DNA from: Rhizobium jaguaris
GTDB taxonomy: Bacteria > Pseudomonadota > Alphaproteobacteria > Rhizobiales > Rhizobiaceae
Direction: 5' to 3'
DNA length: 64,000 bases
NCBI RefSeq assembly: GCF_003627755.1
Contig: NZ_CP032696.1
Span: 186,001-250,000, forward strand
Numbering within the stretch: the first letter of the stretch is position 1; each line of letters starts with the position of its first letter. Shown piece after piece: positions 19,061 to 27,950 of this stretch. The notes under the pieces are model-generated. The model did not search any database, had not been told where the DNA came from, and saw nothing but the letters and a program-made list of their open reading frames with translations. Made by a program: the position numbers and the translations under genes.

Positions 19061-20970
19061 TGTCATATCCTTTTTCGATATCAGCGCATGACATGGAAGA
19101 GCATCTGGTCCAAGAGGACAAAACACCGGTTCTTCGATTCATCACCTGCGGCTCGGTCGACGACGGCAAATCGACCTTGATCGGTCGATTGCTTTGCGAT
19201 GCGGATTTGGTCTTCGAAGACCAATTGGCAGACCTTCGCCGCATCGGTATCCGCGGCGGCAATGGCGAGGAAATCGATTTCTCTCTGCTGCTCGACGGCC
19301 TTGAGGCAGAGCGCGAGCAGGGCATCACCATTGATGTCGCATATCGCTATTTCTCCACGTCGAAGCGCAAGTTCATCGTTGCCGATACGCCCGGTCACCA
19401 CGAATATACGCGCAATATGGTAACGGGCGCATCGACGGCCGATCTTGCCATCATCCTCGTCGACAGCCGCCAAGGCATGCTCCAGCAAACGCGCAGGCAC
19501 TCCTATCTCGCCTCGCTTCTCGGCATACGCCATGTCGTGCTGGCGGTGAACAAGATCGATCTCGTGGATTTCAGCGAGCCGGTATTTGATGCCATCGTGG
19601 CCGAATATGTAAGCTTCTCGGCGAAGCTGGGTTTTGCCAGCATAACGGCCATTCCGATGTCCGCCCGCTTCGGAGACAATGTTGTGCTGAAATCCGGGCA
19701 ATTACCCTGGTATGAAGGCCCGGCCCTTCTTGAATATCTGGAAACTGTTGAACTCGACCCAGCTGATAAGCAAAGAGCCTCACGTTTTCCTGTTCAGCTC
19801 GTCATGCGGCCCAATCCGGATTTTCGCGGCTATGCGGGCCGGATCGCATCCGGAAAAATTGCCGTCGGCGATCCGGTGGTCGTCTCTAAATCAGGGCGGC
19901 GCTCCTCGGTCAGGGCGATCATTGCACCCGACGGCAACCAGATATCTGCCGCAGAAGGGGAACCGGTAACCTTGGTTCTTGCCGACGAGTTAGATGTCTC
20001 CAGGGGCGACATGCTGGTTGACCCCGCCTCAAGACCTTTTGTCGCCGACCAATTCCAGGCGCATCTCATTTGGTTCGATGCCAATCCGATGCTCCCCGGA
20101 CGAAGCTACCTCTTGCGAACGGAAACGGACAGTGTCGGCGCCACGGTGACTGCGCTCAAGCACCAACTGAATGTCGACAGCTTCGTTCGCGAACCAGCTA
20201 AATTGCTTCAGATGAACGAGGTGGGCGTCTGCAACATCATGACGCAACGACCGATCGTGTTTGACGCCTACGAGGAAAATAGGTCAACGGGCAATTTCAT
20301 CATCGTCGATCGGGTAAGCAGCGCGACCGTCGGTGCCGGCATGATTGATTTCCCGCTTCGTCGTGCCGACAACGTTCATTGGCAAGCGCTCGACGTCGAC
20401 AAGGCCGCTCGCACCGCGCTTAAGAACCAAAAGTCCGCTGTTCTTTGGTTCACCGGTCTGTCGGGCTCGGGCAAGTCGACGATCGCCAACGCACTCGAGG
20501 CGCTCCTGTATACATGCGGCAAGCATACCTATCTCCTGGACGGAGATAACATACGCCACGGTCTCAATCGCGATCTTGGCTTTACCGCGGCTGATCGGGT
20601 CGAGAATATACGCCGCGTCGCCGAGGTCGCCAGGTTGATGGCCGACGCTGGGCTGATCGTAATTTGTTCCTTCATTTCGCCCTTCCGAGAGGAGCGACGT
20701 ATGGCGCGCGAGCTTTTGGAGGAAGGCGAGTTCATCGAGATCTTTGTCGACACGCCTTTGGAGGAATGTGCGCGGCGCGATCCGAAGGGACTCTATAAAA
20801 AGGCCTTTGCCGGCAACATTGCCAACTTCACCGGCGTCTCGTCTCCCTATGAGGCGCCTGAGGATCCGGAACTTCATCTCAAAACGGTTGGCCAGGAGCC
20901 GGCGACGTTAGCGCTTCAGATAGAGGAGTTCCTTCGAAGGCGAATGGAGGAGAAACAGCGCCTGGCTTAA
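19060..20970 (+). CDS. nodQ: NodQ, sulfate adenylyltransferase subunit 1 / APS kinase fusion
   Basis: Bifunctional CysN-CysC protein of 636 residues. The N-terminal part is an EF-Tu-like GTPase: G1 GSVDDGKST at about 31-39, G3 DTPGHHEY, G4 NKID. The C-terminal part from about residue 450 is APS kinase, with P-loop GLSGSGKST and the motif [17 protein letters not shown], then [13 protein letters not shown] and the substrate motif DPKGLYKKA. With NodP it makes PAPS for NodH. Last gene of the nod operon. Confidence 0.96.
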   Translation: MSYPFSISAHDMEEHLVQEDKTPVLRFITCGSVDDGKSTLIGRLLCDADLVFEDQLADLRRIGIRGGNGEEIDFSLLLDGLEAEREQGITIDVAYRYFSTSKRKFIVADTPGHHEYTRNMVTGASTADLAIILVDSRQGMLQQTRRHSYLASLLGIRHVVLAVNKIDLVDFSEPVFDAIVAEYVSFSAKLGFASITAIPMSARFGDNVVLKSGQLPWYEGPALLEYLETVELDPADKQRASRFPVQLVMRPNPDFRGYAGRIASGKIAVGDPVVVSKSGRRSSVRAIIAPDGNQISAAEGEPVTLVLADELDVSRGDMLVDPASRPFVADQFQAHLIWFDANPMLPGRSYLLRTETDSVGATVTALKHQLNVDSFVREPAKLLQMNEVGVCNIMTQRPIVFDAYEENRSTGNFIIVDRVSSATVGAGMIDFPLRRADNVHWQALDVDKAARTALKNQKSAVLWFTGLSGSGKSTIANALEALLYTCGKHTYLLDGDNIRHGLNRDLGFTAADRVENIRRVAEVARLMADAGLIVICSFISPFREERRMARELLEEGEFIEIFVDTPLEECARRDPKGLYKKAFAGNIANFTGVSSPYEAPEDPELHLKTVGQEPATLALQIEEFLRRRMEEKQRLA

Positions 20971-21484
20971 CGCTCGCTTTTTTTGGCGTGCGCTGGGCGT
21001 CAGTCATCCGAGCGGCGGTTTGGTGTTACCCGCGGCTCAGGCTTTAGTTCGGCAAACTTGCGAAATTGCAGATCCTCTTTCGGCAGACGATTGATGTCGA
21101 GGCATATTGCGTCCGAGATGTTCATCTGGTGTGTTCCGCTCGGCTCTTCATCATTTCAGCAACTGCAGCATTTGCTTCGTGATCGACCGATGTGCGGTCA
21201 AACGTATCAATCATCAAGCCTCCCGGCGCCGACGTGCTGCGGCTGGCGAGGCAGGGCCGAGACTTCGCAGTTACGAACGAGTGTCGGTGGCCAGCTCCCC
21301 TGGGTCTTCGTTCAAGTCGATCTCTTCGAAACTGAACAGGTCGAAGCGTCGCCGTCACGGACTTCCCCAATGCCACTCCACACGGCGACAGCATTCCGGT
21401 AGGTCTGGGCCGCCTCGCCGAATACGTTGCGCAAGAGGTTTACCGGCAGATGGCTAGCACCAGCTTGCTAGGGATGGAACGGTC
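20971..21484. other. Intergenic stretch after nodQ
   Basis: About 510 bases between the convergent nod operon and the DUF3223 gene. Overlapping short frames on both strands have arginine- and serine-rich out-of-frame composition. I see no supported gene and no clear terminator. Confidence 0.5.
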
Positions 21485-21799
21485 TCAGACCGCGATTGCC
21501 CTGAGCGCCTTATCCAGGGAAAATCGCCCTATTGAGCCATTGGCGAACGTCACGCCAAAGCAGCGTGTGGTGTAGCCTTCATCGCGCTCGTAGGTCGGGT
21601 AGAAGGATGTTGGGGACGAGGGAAGCGGCCAATTGGTCTTGGCGCAATAATCGCGGTAGAGTGCCGCTATATCCGCCAGATCACCGCCCGAGAATGGCTG
21701 CTTAAGGTCGTTGCGGTCGAGCATCGGCGCGAAATGTTGCTTCGCGGAGGTGATGGTCGCAAAGGTGCGGCCGGTTTCGAGAGACACTGATTTCGCCAT
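21485..21799 (-). CDS. DUF3223-like small protein
   Basis: A 104-residue soluble protein: FATITSAKQHFAPMLDRN at the N-terminus, a middle region with DLADIAALYRDYC, and a C-terminal TRCFGVTFANGSIGRFSLDK. This pattern fits DUF3223, a small domain seen in mobile and defence-related contexts. It starts 12 bases after the ietS stop on the same strand and is probably cotranscribed with the ietA-ietS pair. Role unknown. Confidence 0.7.
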   Translation of the reverse strand: MAKSVSLETGRTFATITSAKQHFAPMLDRNDLKQPFSGGDLADIAALYRDYCAKTNWPLPSSPTSFYPTYERDEGYTTRCFGVTFANGSIGRFSLDKALRAIAV

Positions 21800-21811
21800 G
21801 TCTGCCCCCTA

Positions 21812-24319
21812 TTAAACCCTTGGTGTAATGCGCGCCGCGGTTCGGATATCCGCGATCTGCGTGCCAAGCGCCTGAAGGCTCTGACGCATATCGTTGAACA
21901 CAGGCTGTTCAGCATCCGGATCGCTGATCGTGACGATAGCCGTGAACGGCACGCCTTCCTCCGGCATGACCTCTCCGGCACGGGTCAGATAGTCCACGAA
22001 CAGCCGCCAGTTGGAGGAAGCGCCAACACCCTTCGGGAAGGTCTTGGCCAACACTTTAACCGGGCTCCACTTCAGATCATATTCGATGCGCTCGGCCTCA
22101 ATGACCTGTGCTTCGCGTTTTGACGGAAGATAGAGGGGCTCTAGTTGCCCTTTCCATCCACCCTTTGGCTTTTCCTGCTGCAAGGTGGCATTGATGTTCA
22201 CGCGAACAAACTCCGAGCCAAACCGCGCATCGAGAGGCGGGGTGGAGACCAAGGTGATCTTCGCCCGACCTCGGCATTTCCCGCCCGGCCCGACCAGCGA
22301 GGCGGGCCAAGGGAAACGGAAGTTGATCTGCTGATCGCGTTGAATCCGCGATGCGAAAACAAGGGTGATACTATGATCGCCGGTCTCAAGGATCCGATCC
22401 GCCGAAGGCGGGAGACCAAAGCCCACCATATGACGCGCGATCGGCGCGAGCTCCTTCGGTTGCAAAGGCACCGGCATTTCGGCGTGATGGACCATCAGGG
22501 CGATCAGCGTTTCGCGTGAGACCTCGCCTTCGATGGCATGATCAAGAACGGCGGCCGTTTTCGCGGCGAGCGGCGCAGCATAGCTGGTGCCGCAGCCATC
22601 CACGACGGTTCCGTCGGGCAGGATGGAAAAGAGGCCATGCCCGAGTTCGGGATGTAACGAGCCAGCGCCACCGATATGTGCAAGATCGGGTTTCACACCC
22701 GCACGCAAACCGGGACCACGCCTGCTGAAGCGAGTCGGTGCAAAAGCCACGCAGCCGCTGTGTCCCGGCGGGTTGAGCGCCGCGACGGCGACGTTGCGAG
22801 CGCTCTCTGCAGGGGTCAACAGGCTATCGTTACGAGCAGTTGCAAGATTGGCGAGGGCTGCGGTCGCATCGGCGGGCCATTCAGCCCGCAGATCCTGTGG
22901 CTGAATATTGCCCGCCGAAATGAACATGATCGCATTGTTGCTCTCAGCGATATGATCGAGGCGCGCAGCGTGTGGGCTGTAGCGATCAGGGGCGGCCGGC
23001 TGCAAAATGTTGAGGCTCATGTTGAACACCCGGACCCCATGCCGGGCGCGAGCATCGGATACCGCCGTCTCCATTTCGTCGAAGAACTGGGGAAGACCTT
23101 CGGGGTAGTAGGACGCGAAGGCTCCTGCCTTTCGTTCGTTCGGGAACACGGCGACGTCGACCAACTCTGCGCCATCGGGTTCTGAACAGATTTCCACGCC
23201 ATTCAAGGCGCCGCCCACTGCCGCCAAACCACCAATGAAGGTGCCATGCGCAAGGTCAACATCTTCGTCAGCGAGAATGTCCCAGCGATCGATAACCCAC
23301 TCGGACAGCGCATCGCTGATGCCACCGTCAATGATCCCCATCCGAGGGTGTGTTCGACGACTGTCGCGAACCGGAAGAGCAAGGTCGGTCGGTCGCGTGC
23401 GGGCGATAGGATTGACCGACTGACTTGCACGGACAACGATGCCTGGCAACTCGATGCGCCGGACCAACGGATGACTATCAAGAAAGCCAAGCAGGCGGGC
23501 GTGGCGCCCAGTGTCAGCGCTGAATGGCGCCAACTCGCGGCGGCGTTCACTGACCGTGGAACCGGTCAGTTGCAGGACCGGCTGATCGCTCGATTGGTCA
23601 AGGCGGACGGAAAGGAGCGGATGCCTGTTGCGGTGATTAGGCAGCCGTTCGACCGTCACGCCGCCATTGAGCTGGCTGAAACCTGCGATGAAGCTCTCGA
23701 CGAGCCGGCGTTGGCCCGCATCGAGACGATCCCATTCGGAACGGGGCGGCAGGGCCTCGAATAATTCGACTTGATAGCTGCCGCCGGTCGCTGGCTTGGA
23801 GAGCCATGCAACCGCCTCCTCCACGGAGAAGCTACGGCGGTCTGAGGGGCCATAAAGTTCGATCCGGTCAATCGCACCCGTCTCGCTCTTGCGAGCAGTG
23901 GGATGAGGTTCGTCCTTCTGCTTGTTCTCGTTGAAACGCATCTCCGTATGAGACTCGGCTTTGTCGATCTCCGATGAGACTTGCTGCAGGGCGCCGGGGC
24001 GCGCGGCAACGATCATGACACCCAGATCACCCCCGCCCACGACCGGCGTGCGATCGTTGCGGAATAGACTCGCGACCGGGCGATGGCTCTTGGCCCATGC
24101 CTCCCGGCGCAGGATGACTTTCACAAAGCCGACGTCACCCTGAGCTTGAGCACTCAGAACCCCCGAGATCGTGTCGATCTGGTTCATGAGGGCCGCCTTG
24201 TGCTTGGCGAATTCGGCATCGCGATGCGCGAAGAAGTCCTTGTGTCCGCCTCCGCCGCCAGCGTCGCGGGCTTCCTCATAATTCTCGGGGTTGAGGACGA
24301 TCTGGATCGGGCTAGCCAT
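21812..24319 (-). CDS. ietS: IetS-like subtilisin-family serine protease (S8)
   Basis: An 835-residue protein without signal peptide. An N-terminal region of about 320 residues precedes an S8 peptidase core with the full triad: Asp331 in GIIDGGI, His358 in AHGTFIGG, oxyanion Asn471 in ISAGN, Ser579 in GTSYAAPLAA. ATG 24319 is preferred over the GTG four codons upstream because GAGG lies six bases before it; it overlaps the ietA stop by eight bases. An AAA-ATPase / S8 protease pair of this kind, ietAS on pTiC58, is known as a plasmid-stabilising toxin-antitoxin module in which the protease is the toxin, and such pairs were later reported in anti-phage defence. Confidence 0.85.
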   Translation of the reverse strand: MASPIQIVLNPENYEEARDAGGGGGHKDFFAHRDAEFAKHKAALMNQIDTISGVLSAQAQGDVGFVKVILRREAWAKSHRPVASLFRNDRTPVVGGGDLGVMIVAARPGALQQVSSEIDKAESHTEMRFNENKQKDEPHPTARKSETGAIDRIELYGPSDRRSFSVEEAVAWLSKPATGGSYQVELFEALPPRSEWDRLDAGQRRLVESFIAGFSQLNGGVTVERLPNHRNRHPLLSVRLDQSSDQPVLQLTGSTVSERRRELAPFSADTGRHARLLGFLDSHPLVRRIELPGIVVRASQSVNPIARTRPTDLALPVRDSRRTHPRMGIIDGGISDALSEWVIDRWDILADEDVDLAHGTFIGGLAAVGGALNGVEICSEPDGAELVDVAVFPNERKAGAFASYYPEGLPQFFDEMETAVSDARARHGVRVFNMSLNILQPAAPDRYSPHAARLDHIAESNNAIMFISAGNIQPQDLRAEWPADATAALANLATARNDSLLTPAESARNVAVAALNPPGHSGCVAFAPTRFSRRGPGLRAGVKPDLAHIGGAGSLHPELGHGLFSILPDGTVVDGCGTSYAAPLAAKTAAVLDHAIEGEVSRETLIALMVHHAEMPVPLQPKELAPIARHMVGFGLPPSADRILETGDHSITLVFASRIQRDQQINFRFPWPASLVGPGGKCRGRAKITLVSTPPLDARFGSEFVRVNINATLQQEKPKGGWKGQLEPLYLPSKREAQVIEAERIEYDLKWSPVKVLAKTFPKGVGASSNWRLFVDYLTRAGEVMPEEGVPFTAIVTISDPDAEQPVFNDMRQSLQALGTQIADIRTAARITPRV

Positions 24320-25517
24320 TGGAAACCTCACCTTCGCCCATCTTGGCTACACGGCCAAGCTGCCGGCTGACTGTTGATTTGTCCTTGCCGGCGATTTCGC
24401 CAATATCAGCCATGGAGAAGCCAAGGATCGGGTCATCGCGCATCGCGCGGAACAGATTGCCTGCATCATCGAACAGCAACGCCCGCCGTTCGCTTTGAAC
24501 CCGCGCCGCGTTCAGGGTCGCGAACTGTCGCAGCGTGTCCAAAAGCCCGCGCCTGTCCTCATCTCGTACAGTCGTCGCCTTTTTGTATGTCCGCACGAGC
24601 GACTCGATCTCAGCCCCGGTGGAGCCCTCGGTGAACCACGAAATCAGACGCAAATGGCTGTCTGGCGCCTTCACAGGGCGCATGAAATGCGCGGCAATAG
24701 CCTTACGGATCTCGAAGTCGGGCTTGGGGATTTCGAGCTGGACCTCGAAGCGCCGCCAGACAGCCGAATCCAGTAGCTTGGGATGATTGGTGATGCCAAT
24801 CGTAAAGCCCACATCGCGGCGAATATCGAGATTCTGCAGGAGCGCGTTCACCACCCGCTTGATCTCGCCGACCTCCTGCGGATCATCTCGAACTTTCGCG
24901 ATGGCGTCGAACTCATCCAGCAGCAAAACGCAACGATGGCGGTTCGCGAACGTAAACAGGTTGCCGATGTTTCGCGCCGTCGTGCCGAGAAACGATGACA
25001 CGAGGCCGTCAAGCTTCACAAGCACTACGGGCAGATCAAGCTGCTGGGCGATCCAGAGTGCCAGACGAGTTTTGCCCGTTCCGGGAACACCGTAGATGAG
25101 ACAGGTCTTCGATGGCCGAATGTCGATTTCGGCGAGCGCATCGAAATTTGCCCATTCATCAATGATTGTGCCGATAGCCTGACTGACGGTCTCGTTGAAC
25201 AAGGGAGCCGCTGACTGGATGTCAGCCGGAAAGATAATGTCAGCAAGCGGGGCCGACGTTTCACGATCGACAGGCACCGGCGTGTTGCGGGTCAGAGGTT
25301 CACCAAAAATCTGCGTCTTGGACCGTTCGATGCGGCTCGGGGCAAGTTCCTTGGTCCGGTCGGCAGTCGTAAGAATGCTGGCCAAGGCAGCCGACTGCTG
25401 CTGTTCGCCATCTTTGGCTAATGCGTCACGCAGGCGCTCGATCTGCTTGCGCAGAGCTGGAGAGGCATCCGCCATCGCGGCGCGGCAGAGGGCTTGGATG
25501 ATAGTAAAATGGTCCAT
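24312..25517 (-). CDS. ietA: IetA-like AAA-family ATPase
   Basis: A 401-residue AAA ATPase: N-terminal helical part, Walker A GVPGTGKT at 143-150, Walker B VLLLDEFDAI at about 197-206, sensor region GITNHPKLLDSAVWRRFE with the arginine finger, and a C-terminal part ending in an HTH-like stretch (MADIGEIAGKDKSTVSRQLG) that could bind DNA. First gene of the pair with the S8 protease; in pTiC58 ietA acts as the antitoxin. A promoter-like sequence lies 40-70 bases upstream. Confidence 0.85.
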   Translation of the reverse strand: MDHFTIIQALCRAAMADASPALRKQIERLRDALAKDGEQQQSAALASILTTADRTKELAPSRIERSKTQIFGEPLTRNTPVPVDRETSAPLADIIFPADIQSAAPLFNETVSQAIGTIIDEWANFDALAEIDIRPSKTCLIYGVPGTGKTRLALWIAQQLDLPVVLVKLDGLVSSFLGTTARNIGNLFTFANRHRCVLLLDEFDAIAKVRDDPQEVGEIKRVVNALLQNLDIRRDVGFTIGITNHPKLLDSAVWRRFEVQLEIPKPDFEIRKAIAAHFMRPVKAPDSHLRLISWFTEGSTGAEIESLVRTYKKATTVRDEDRRGLLDTLRQFATLNAARVQSERRALLFDDAGNLFRAMRDDPILGFSMADIGEIAGKDKSTVSRQLGRVAKMGEGEVSNG

Positions 25518-25558
25518 GAAAAATCCTCGGCGCGTTGCACCGTTACGCCACTATGATG

Positions 25559-25587
25559 CATATATAACAACAACCGGTGCATTTCAA
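25559..25587 (-). promoter_or_regulatory. Possible sigma-70 promoter of ietA
   Basis: Read on the minus strand: TTGAAA (25587-25582), a 17-base spacer, and TATATG (25564-25559), 42 bases before the ietA ATG. GGTGCA / TGCACC words recur around it (near 25537, 25577 and 25618), which would suit an autoregulatory operator. The HTH-like C-terminus of IetA makes self-regulation plausible but unproven. Confidence 0.45.
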
Positions 25588-26176
25588 GCGGAAAATGATG
25601 CGCATTACTGATATTTGGTGCACAATGTCGGCGTCGGGTTGCGTCGGTTCTGGCTTTTGGTGCGGAAACACAGCGCCGGGGCCGCGGCACCGACGCGGCT
25701 GGGGAGCGCTCTTGCGAACAGTGGTAGGCCGATGCCCACCACCAAATTGCTACTTGAATAGAGGCGCTCGGCCTTGGCTGGCCCGGTATCGCCGAATTTG
25801 ATCGAGCCATTTCAGGAGCCGGTGACTAGAGCAATTCCAGGAAAAGTGCGAAACGGTTTTCCGTCCGGAATTGCGTAAAAACAAAGGGCTAGAGCGGGAA
25901 AGCGATTCCGTGAAACGCTGAACCGCTCTAGTTCCGTCCGACGCGAACGTCGTCGGCCATCCCAGCGAAGGACAGCTTCCCTCCGCCACTCACCAGAAAG
26001 CCGTCAGTAGACAACCGGCCCCGGATCGGTCATGCATCCAAGCCGAGCCGGCGTCCGCTTGCGGGCGCAAAGCAGGCGTTGGCTATTGGTGATTTTCTGC
26101 CGAATTCGGCGTAACGTCGGGAAGACTTTATGATCCTCGGTCGGCATGCGATTTGCGGAGTCTGGCTCGCCTGCAG
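25588..26176. other. Intergenic stretch holding the RIME element
   Basis: About 590 bases between ietA and the SIR2-like gene. Apart from the RIME1-type repeat at 25827-25930 I see no supported gene; short frames on both strands look like shadows. Confidence 0.5.
25827..25930. repeat. RIME1-type intergenic mosaic element
   Basis: A 104-bp element bounded by TAGAGC and GCTCTA. It contains the pattern GCAATTCCAGGAAAAGTGCG and then CGGTTTTCCGTCCGGAATTG, and closes with a second imperfect palindrome ending AACCGCTCTA. This matches the RIME1 family of rhizobial intergenic repeats as I remember it. It lies between the ietAS module and the SIR2-like gene. Confidence 0.75.
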
Positions 26177-27058
26177 CTATGTCGGATCGACAAGACCAGC
26201 CGCAACCTCGCTAATCGACAGGTCGATCAGGGTGATGGTGCATTCCGCGCAGAAGCGGCGTTCGTTTTTGGTCATGGTTTCGGCGTCAATCACGGCGAAG
26301 TGTGGCCCGTTGGAACGCTTCATGATCTGGCGGGCGAAAATGCGTAACATCTGATCGTCGAAGCGGCAGCCGACGAAGAAAAAACCGCGATTGGTGCGTC
26401 GCTCCTTCACTCTTTCAGGGATCGGCGTCTGGATATCGATTTCGGTCAGGACTTCGACATAATCAGAATCGGAGACGAGAAAGTTGGCGGCGGGCCGAAC
26501 GCTCCCATGCGGCGCATAAAGCACCGTCCTTGCCACTGGGCCGGGGCCGAGCTCCCTCCCGGACAAATCGTAGGTTTTCGTCCAAATGTGCGCTTTCTCG
26601 TTTGCCCGCGTGATGCCCTGTATCTCGACAACGTCTGTTCGGCCTTTCGCCGCGATGGCTGCTCGCATCGTTCCGTCGTACCAACTGTCGATGATGAGCG
26701 AGAGTGGCAGCGTCGCAAGCCAGAGGTGGAGGGCAGTCGGCGGCACGGATGGGGCGAATATCTCCGCCATCCAGGCTTGAAGCGTCCGACGATGCCTGCG
26801 CTGCTCGATAAATTGCGCGACCGACCACATGTTACTGCGTATCTTGGAAGAGACGGTCGCCCGTTTGTTAAGAGCTGCTGCAACGGCCGCCGGCCTGTCC
26901 GGTACAGGCGGTGCCGCCGAACTCAGTTGCAGGAGCCCGGGACCGAGATATGGGATGAGCTCATCCGCGACGAGCGCTTCCTTCAGCAAATGAAGTTGCC
27001 TTTCGGCGTGATGATCCCTGCAGACCGAAAGATGATCGGAGTTAAGACGCGCAGTCAT
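26177..27058 (-). CDS. SIR2-like domain protein
   Basis: A 293-residue soluble protein: ADELIPYLGPGLLQL near residue 32 resembles the NAD-binding opening of SIR2_2-type domains, and the C-terminal half has RGFFFVGCRFDDQMLRIFAR followed by HFAVIDAE, both usual in that family. It starts 34 bases after the nifT stop on the same strand, so it is likely the last gene of the nifB-fdxN-nifZ-nifT transcript. It could act in bacteroid NAD metabolism, or be part of a defence module with the neighbouring ietAS; the sequence does not decide. Confidence 0.7.
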   Translation of the reverse strand: MTARLNSDHLSVCRDHHAERQLHLLKEALVADELIPYLGPGLLQLSSAAPPVPDRPAAVAAALNKRATVSSKIRSNMWSVAQFIEQRRHRRTLQAWMAEIFAPSVPPTALHLWLATLPLSLIIDSWYDGTMRAAIAAKGRTDVVEIQGITRANEKAHIWTKTYDLSGRELGPGPVARTVLYAPHGSVRPAANFLVSDSDYVEVLTEIDIQTPIPERVKERRTNRGFFFVGCRFDDQMLRIFARQIMKRSNGPHFAVIDAETMTKNERRFCAECTITLIDLSISEVAAGLVDPT

Positions 27059-27092
27059 GCCCTTGTCGCCTTTCGTTGTTCGTTAGCAGCGC

Positions 27093-27305
27093 CTAGTCCT
27101 CCTCAGATATCTTTCTTGCCTCGACAGTGATCGGCAGACGCGTGTCCTGCGGCAGGTCGGGCAGGGCGAGCCGCCAACCGTTCCTAAGCAGCACGCACCC
27201 GCCCCATAAATTTTCATTCTCCATGGCAATGATCGGCTCTTCGAGATCCTTCTTGGGAACATATGCTGTCAGGCAGGTTCCGGTTCTGCGGATCATGACC
27301 TTCAC
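27093..27305 (-). CDS. nifT: NifT/FixU protein
   Basis: A 70-residue protein of the NifT family: MKVMIRRTG at the start, AYVPKKDLEEPI, WGG and LALPDLPQDTRLPITVEARK. The family accompanies nif genes but its biochemical role is not established. The GTG start overlaps the nifZ stop (GTGA), so translation is coupled. Confidence 0.92.
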   Translation of the reverse strand: MKVMIRRTGTCLTAYVPKKDLEEPIIAMENENLWGGCVLLRNGWRLALPDLPQDTRLPITVEARKISEED

Positions 27306-27625
27306 GGAGCTATTCCTTCTTTGGGGCTGGTGGCCGTTTCGGCAATGCCAACCGCGGCTTTGTCGAGGCTCGTCAGTTCACGCGCGCGCATGCCGACGAT
27401 GGTGCCGCGATCGATCCATTCGACCGCATAGATGTAGAACTGCTGTAGAAAGGTGCCGATGTCGCGCACATAACCCTCATCGCCTTTCCGCACCAGGTTT
27501 TCTCCAACGTCTTTGCCCGGATAGGTGCCGTCATTCTTTATATGGCGTGTGGCACGGACCCGCTCGCCCGGCAGGAATTGCGGCGGAGAGCCGATTTCCA
27601 CCTCTTGTTCGCGTCCTGGGCTCAC
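27302..27625 (-). CDS. nifZ: NifZ, nitrogenase P-cluster maturation factor
   Basis: A 107-residue NifZ-family protein with FLPGERVRATRHIKNDGTYP, GDEGYVRDIGTFLQQFYIYA and RGTIVGMRARELT. NifZ helps in the second step of P-cluster assembly on NifDK. GTG start at 27625 with AAGGA six bases upstream. It lies between fdxN and nifT. Confidence 0.92.
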   Translation of the reverse strand: MSPGREQEVEIGSPPQFLPGERVRATRHIKNDGTYPGKDVGENLVRKGDEGYVRDIGTFLQQFYIYAVEWIDRGTIVGMRARELTSLDKAAVGIAETATSPKEGIAP

Positions 27626-27722
27626 CGCGGTTCCTTACTTTCTTGGGACTGCTCCGCTTAACGACGAAGTTCAAAGTGTCCTTTGACGGGGATATTGCCT
27701 TCCGCGACCAGCGAAGAGAAGA

Positions 27723-27917
27723 TCAGGCTGGAACGCAGGTCTTCGGTACCGGACATACCGCTGCGCATTGCTGCGTCTCGAAAGCTCCCTCGCATTCTGT
27801 GCATTTATCCGGATCGATCACGTAGTTATCACGCTTGAGTTCTATCGCACCTGATGGACATTCGAACTCGCAGGCTCCGCACTGGGTGCATTGGGATGCG
27901 ATGATCTTGAAAGCCAT
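27723..27917 (-). CDS. fdxN: FdxN, 2[4Fe-4S] bacterial-type ferredoxin
   Basis: A 64-residue ferredoxin: [20 protein letters not shown] gives the first CxxCxxCxxxC cluster set, and the second set is CTECEGAF..., QCAAVCPV. It probably donates electrons for NifB-dependent FeMo-co synthesis or to nitrogenase. ATG 27917 is chosen because GGAG lies six bases upstream; an in-frame TTG two codons earlier is less likely. Directly downstream of nifB. Confidence 0.95.
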   Translation of the reverse strand: MAFKIIASQCTQCGACEFECPSGAIELKRDNYVIDPDKCTECEGAFETQQCAAVCPVPKTCVPA

Positions 27918-27950
27918 TATCAACTCCTGAGGACGTTCAAATAAAACAGT

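Noticed and set aside
25418..25810. Minus-strand frame upstream of ietA
   Set aside because: Out-of-frame over the ietA start and promoter; no protein-like features.
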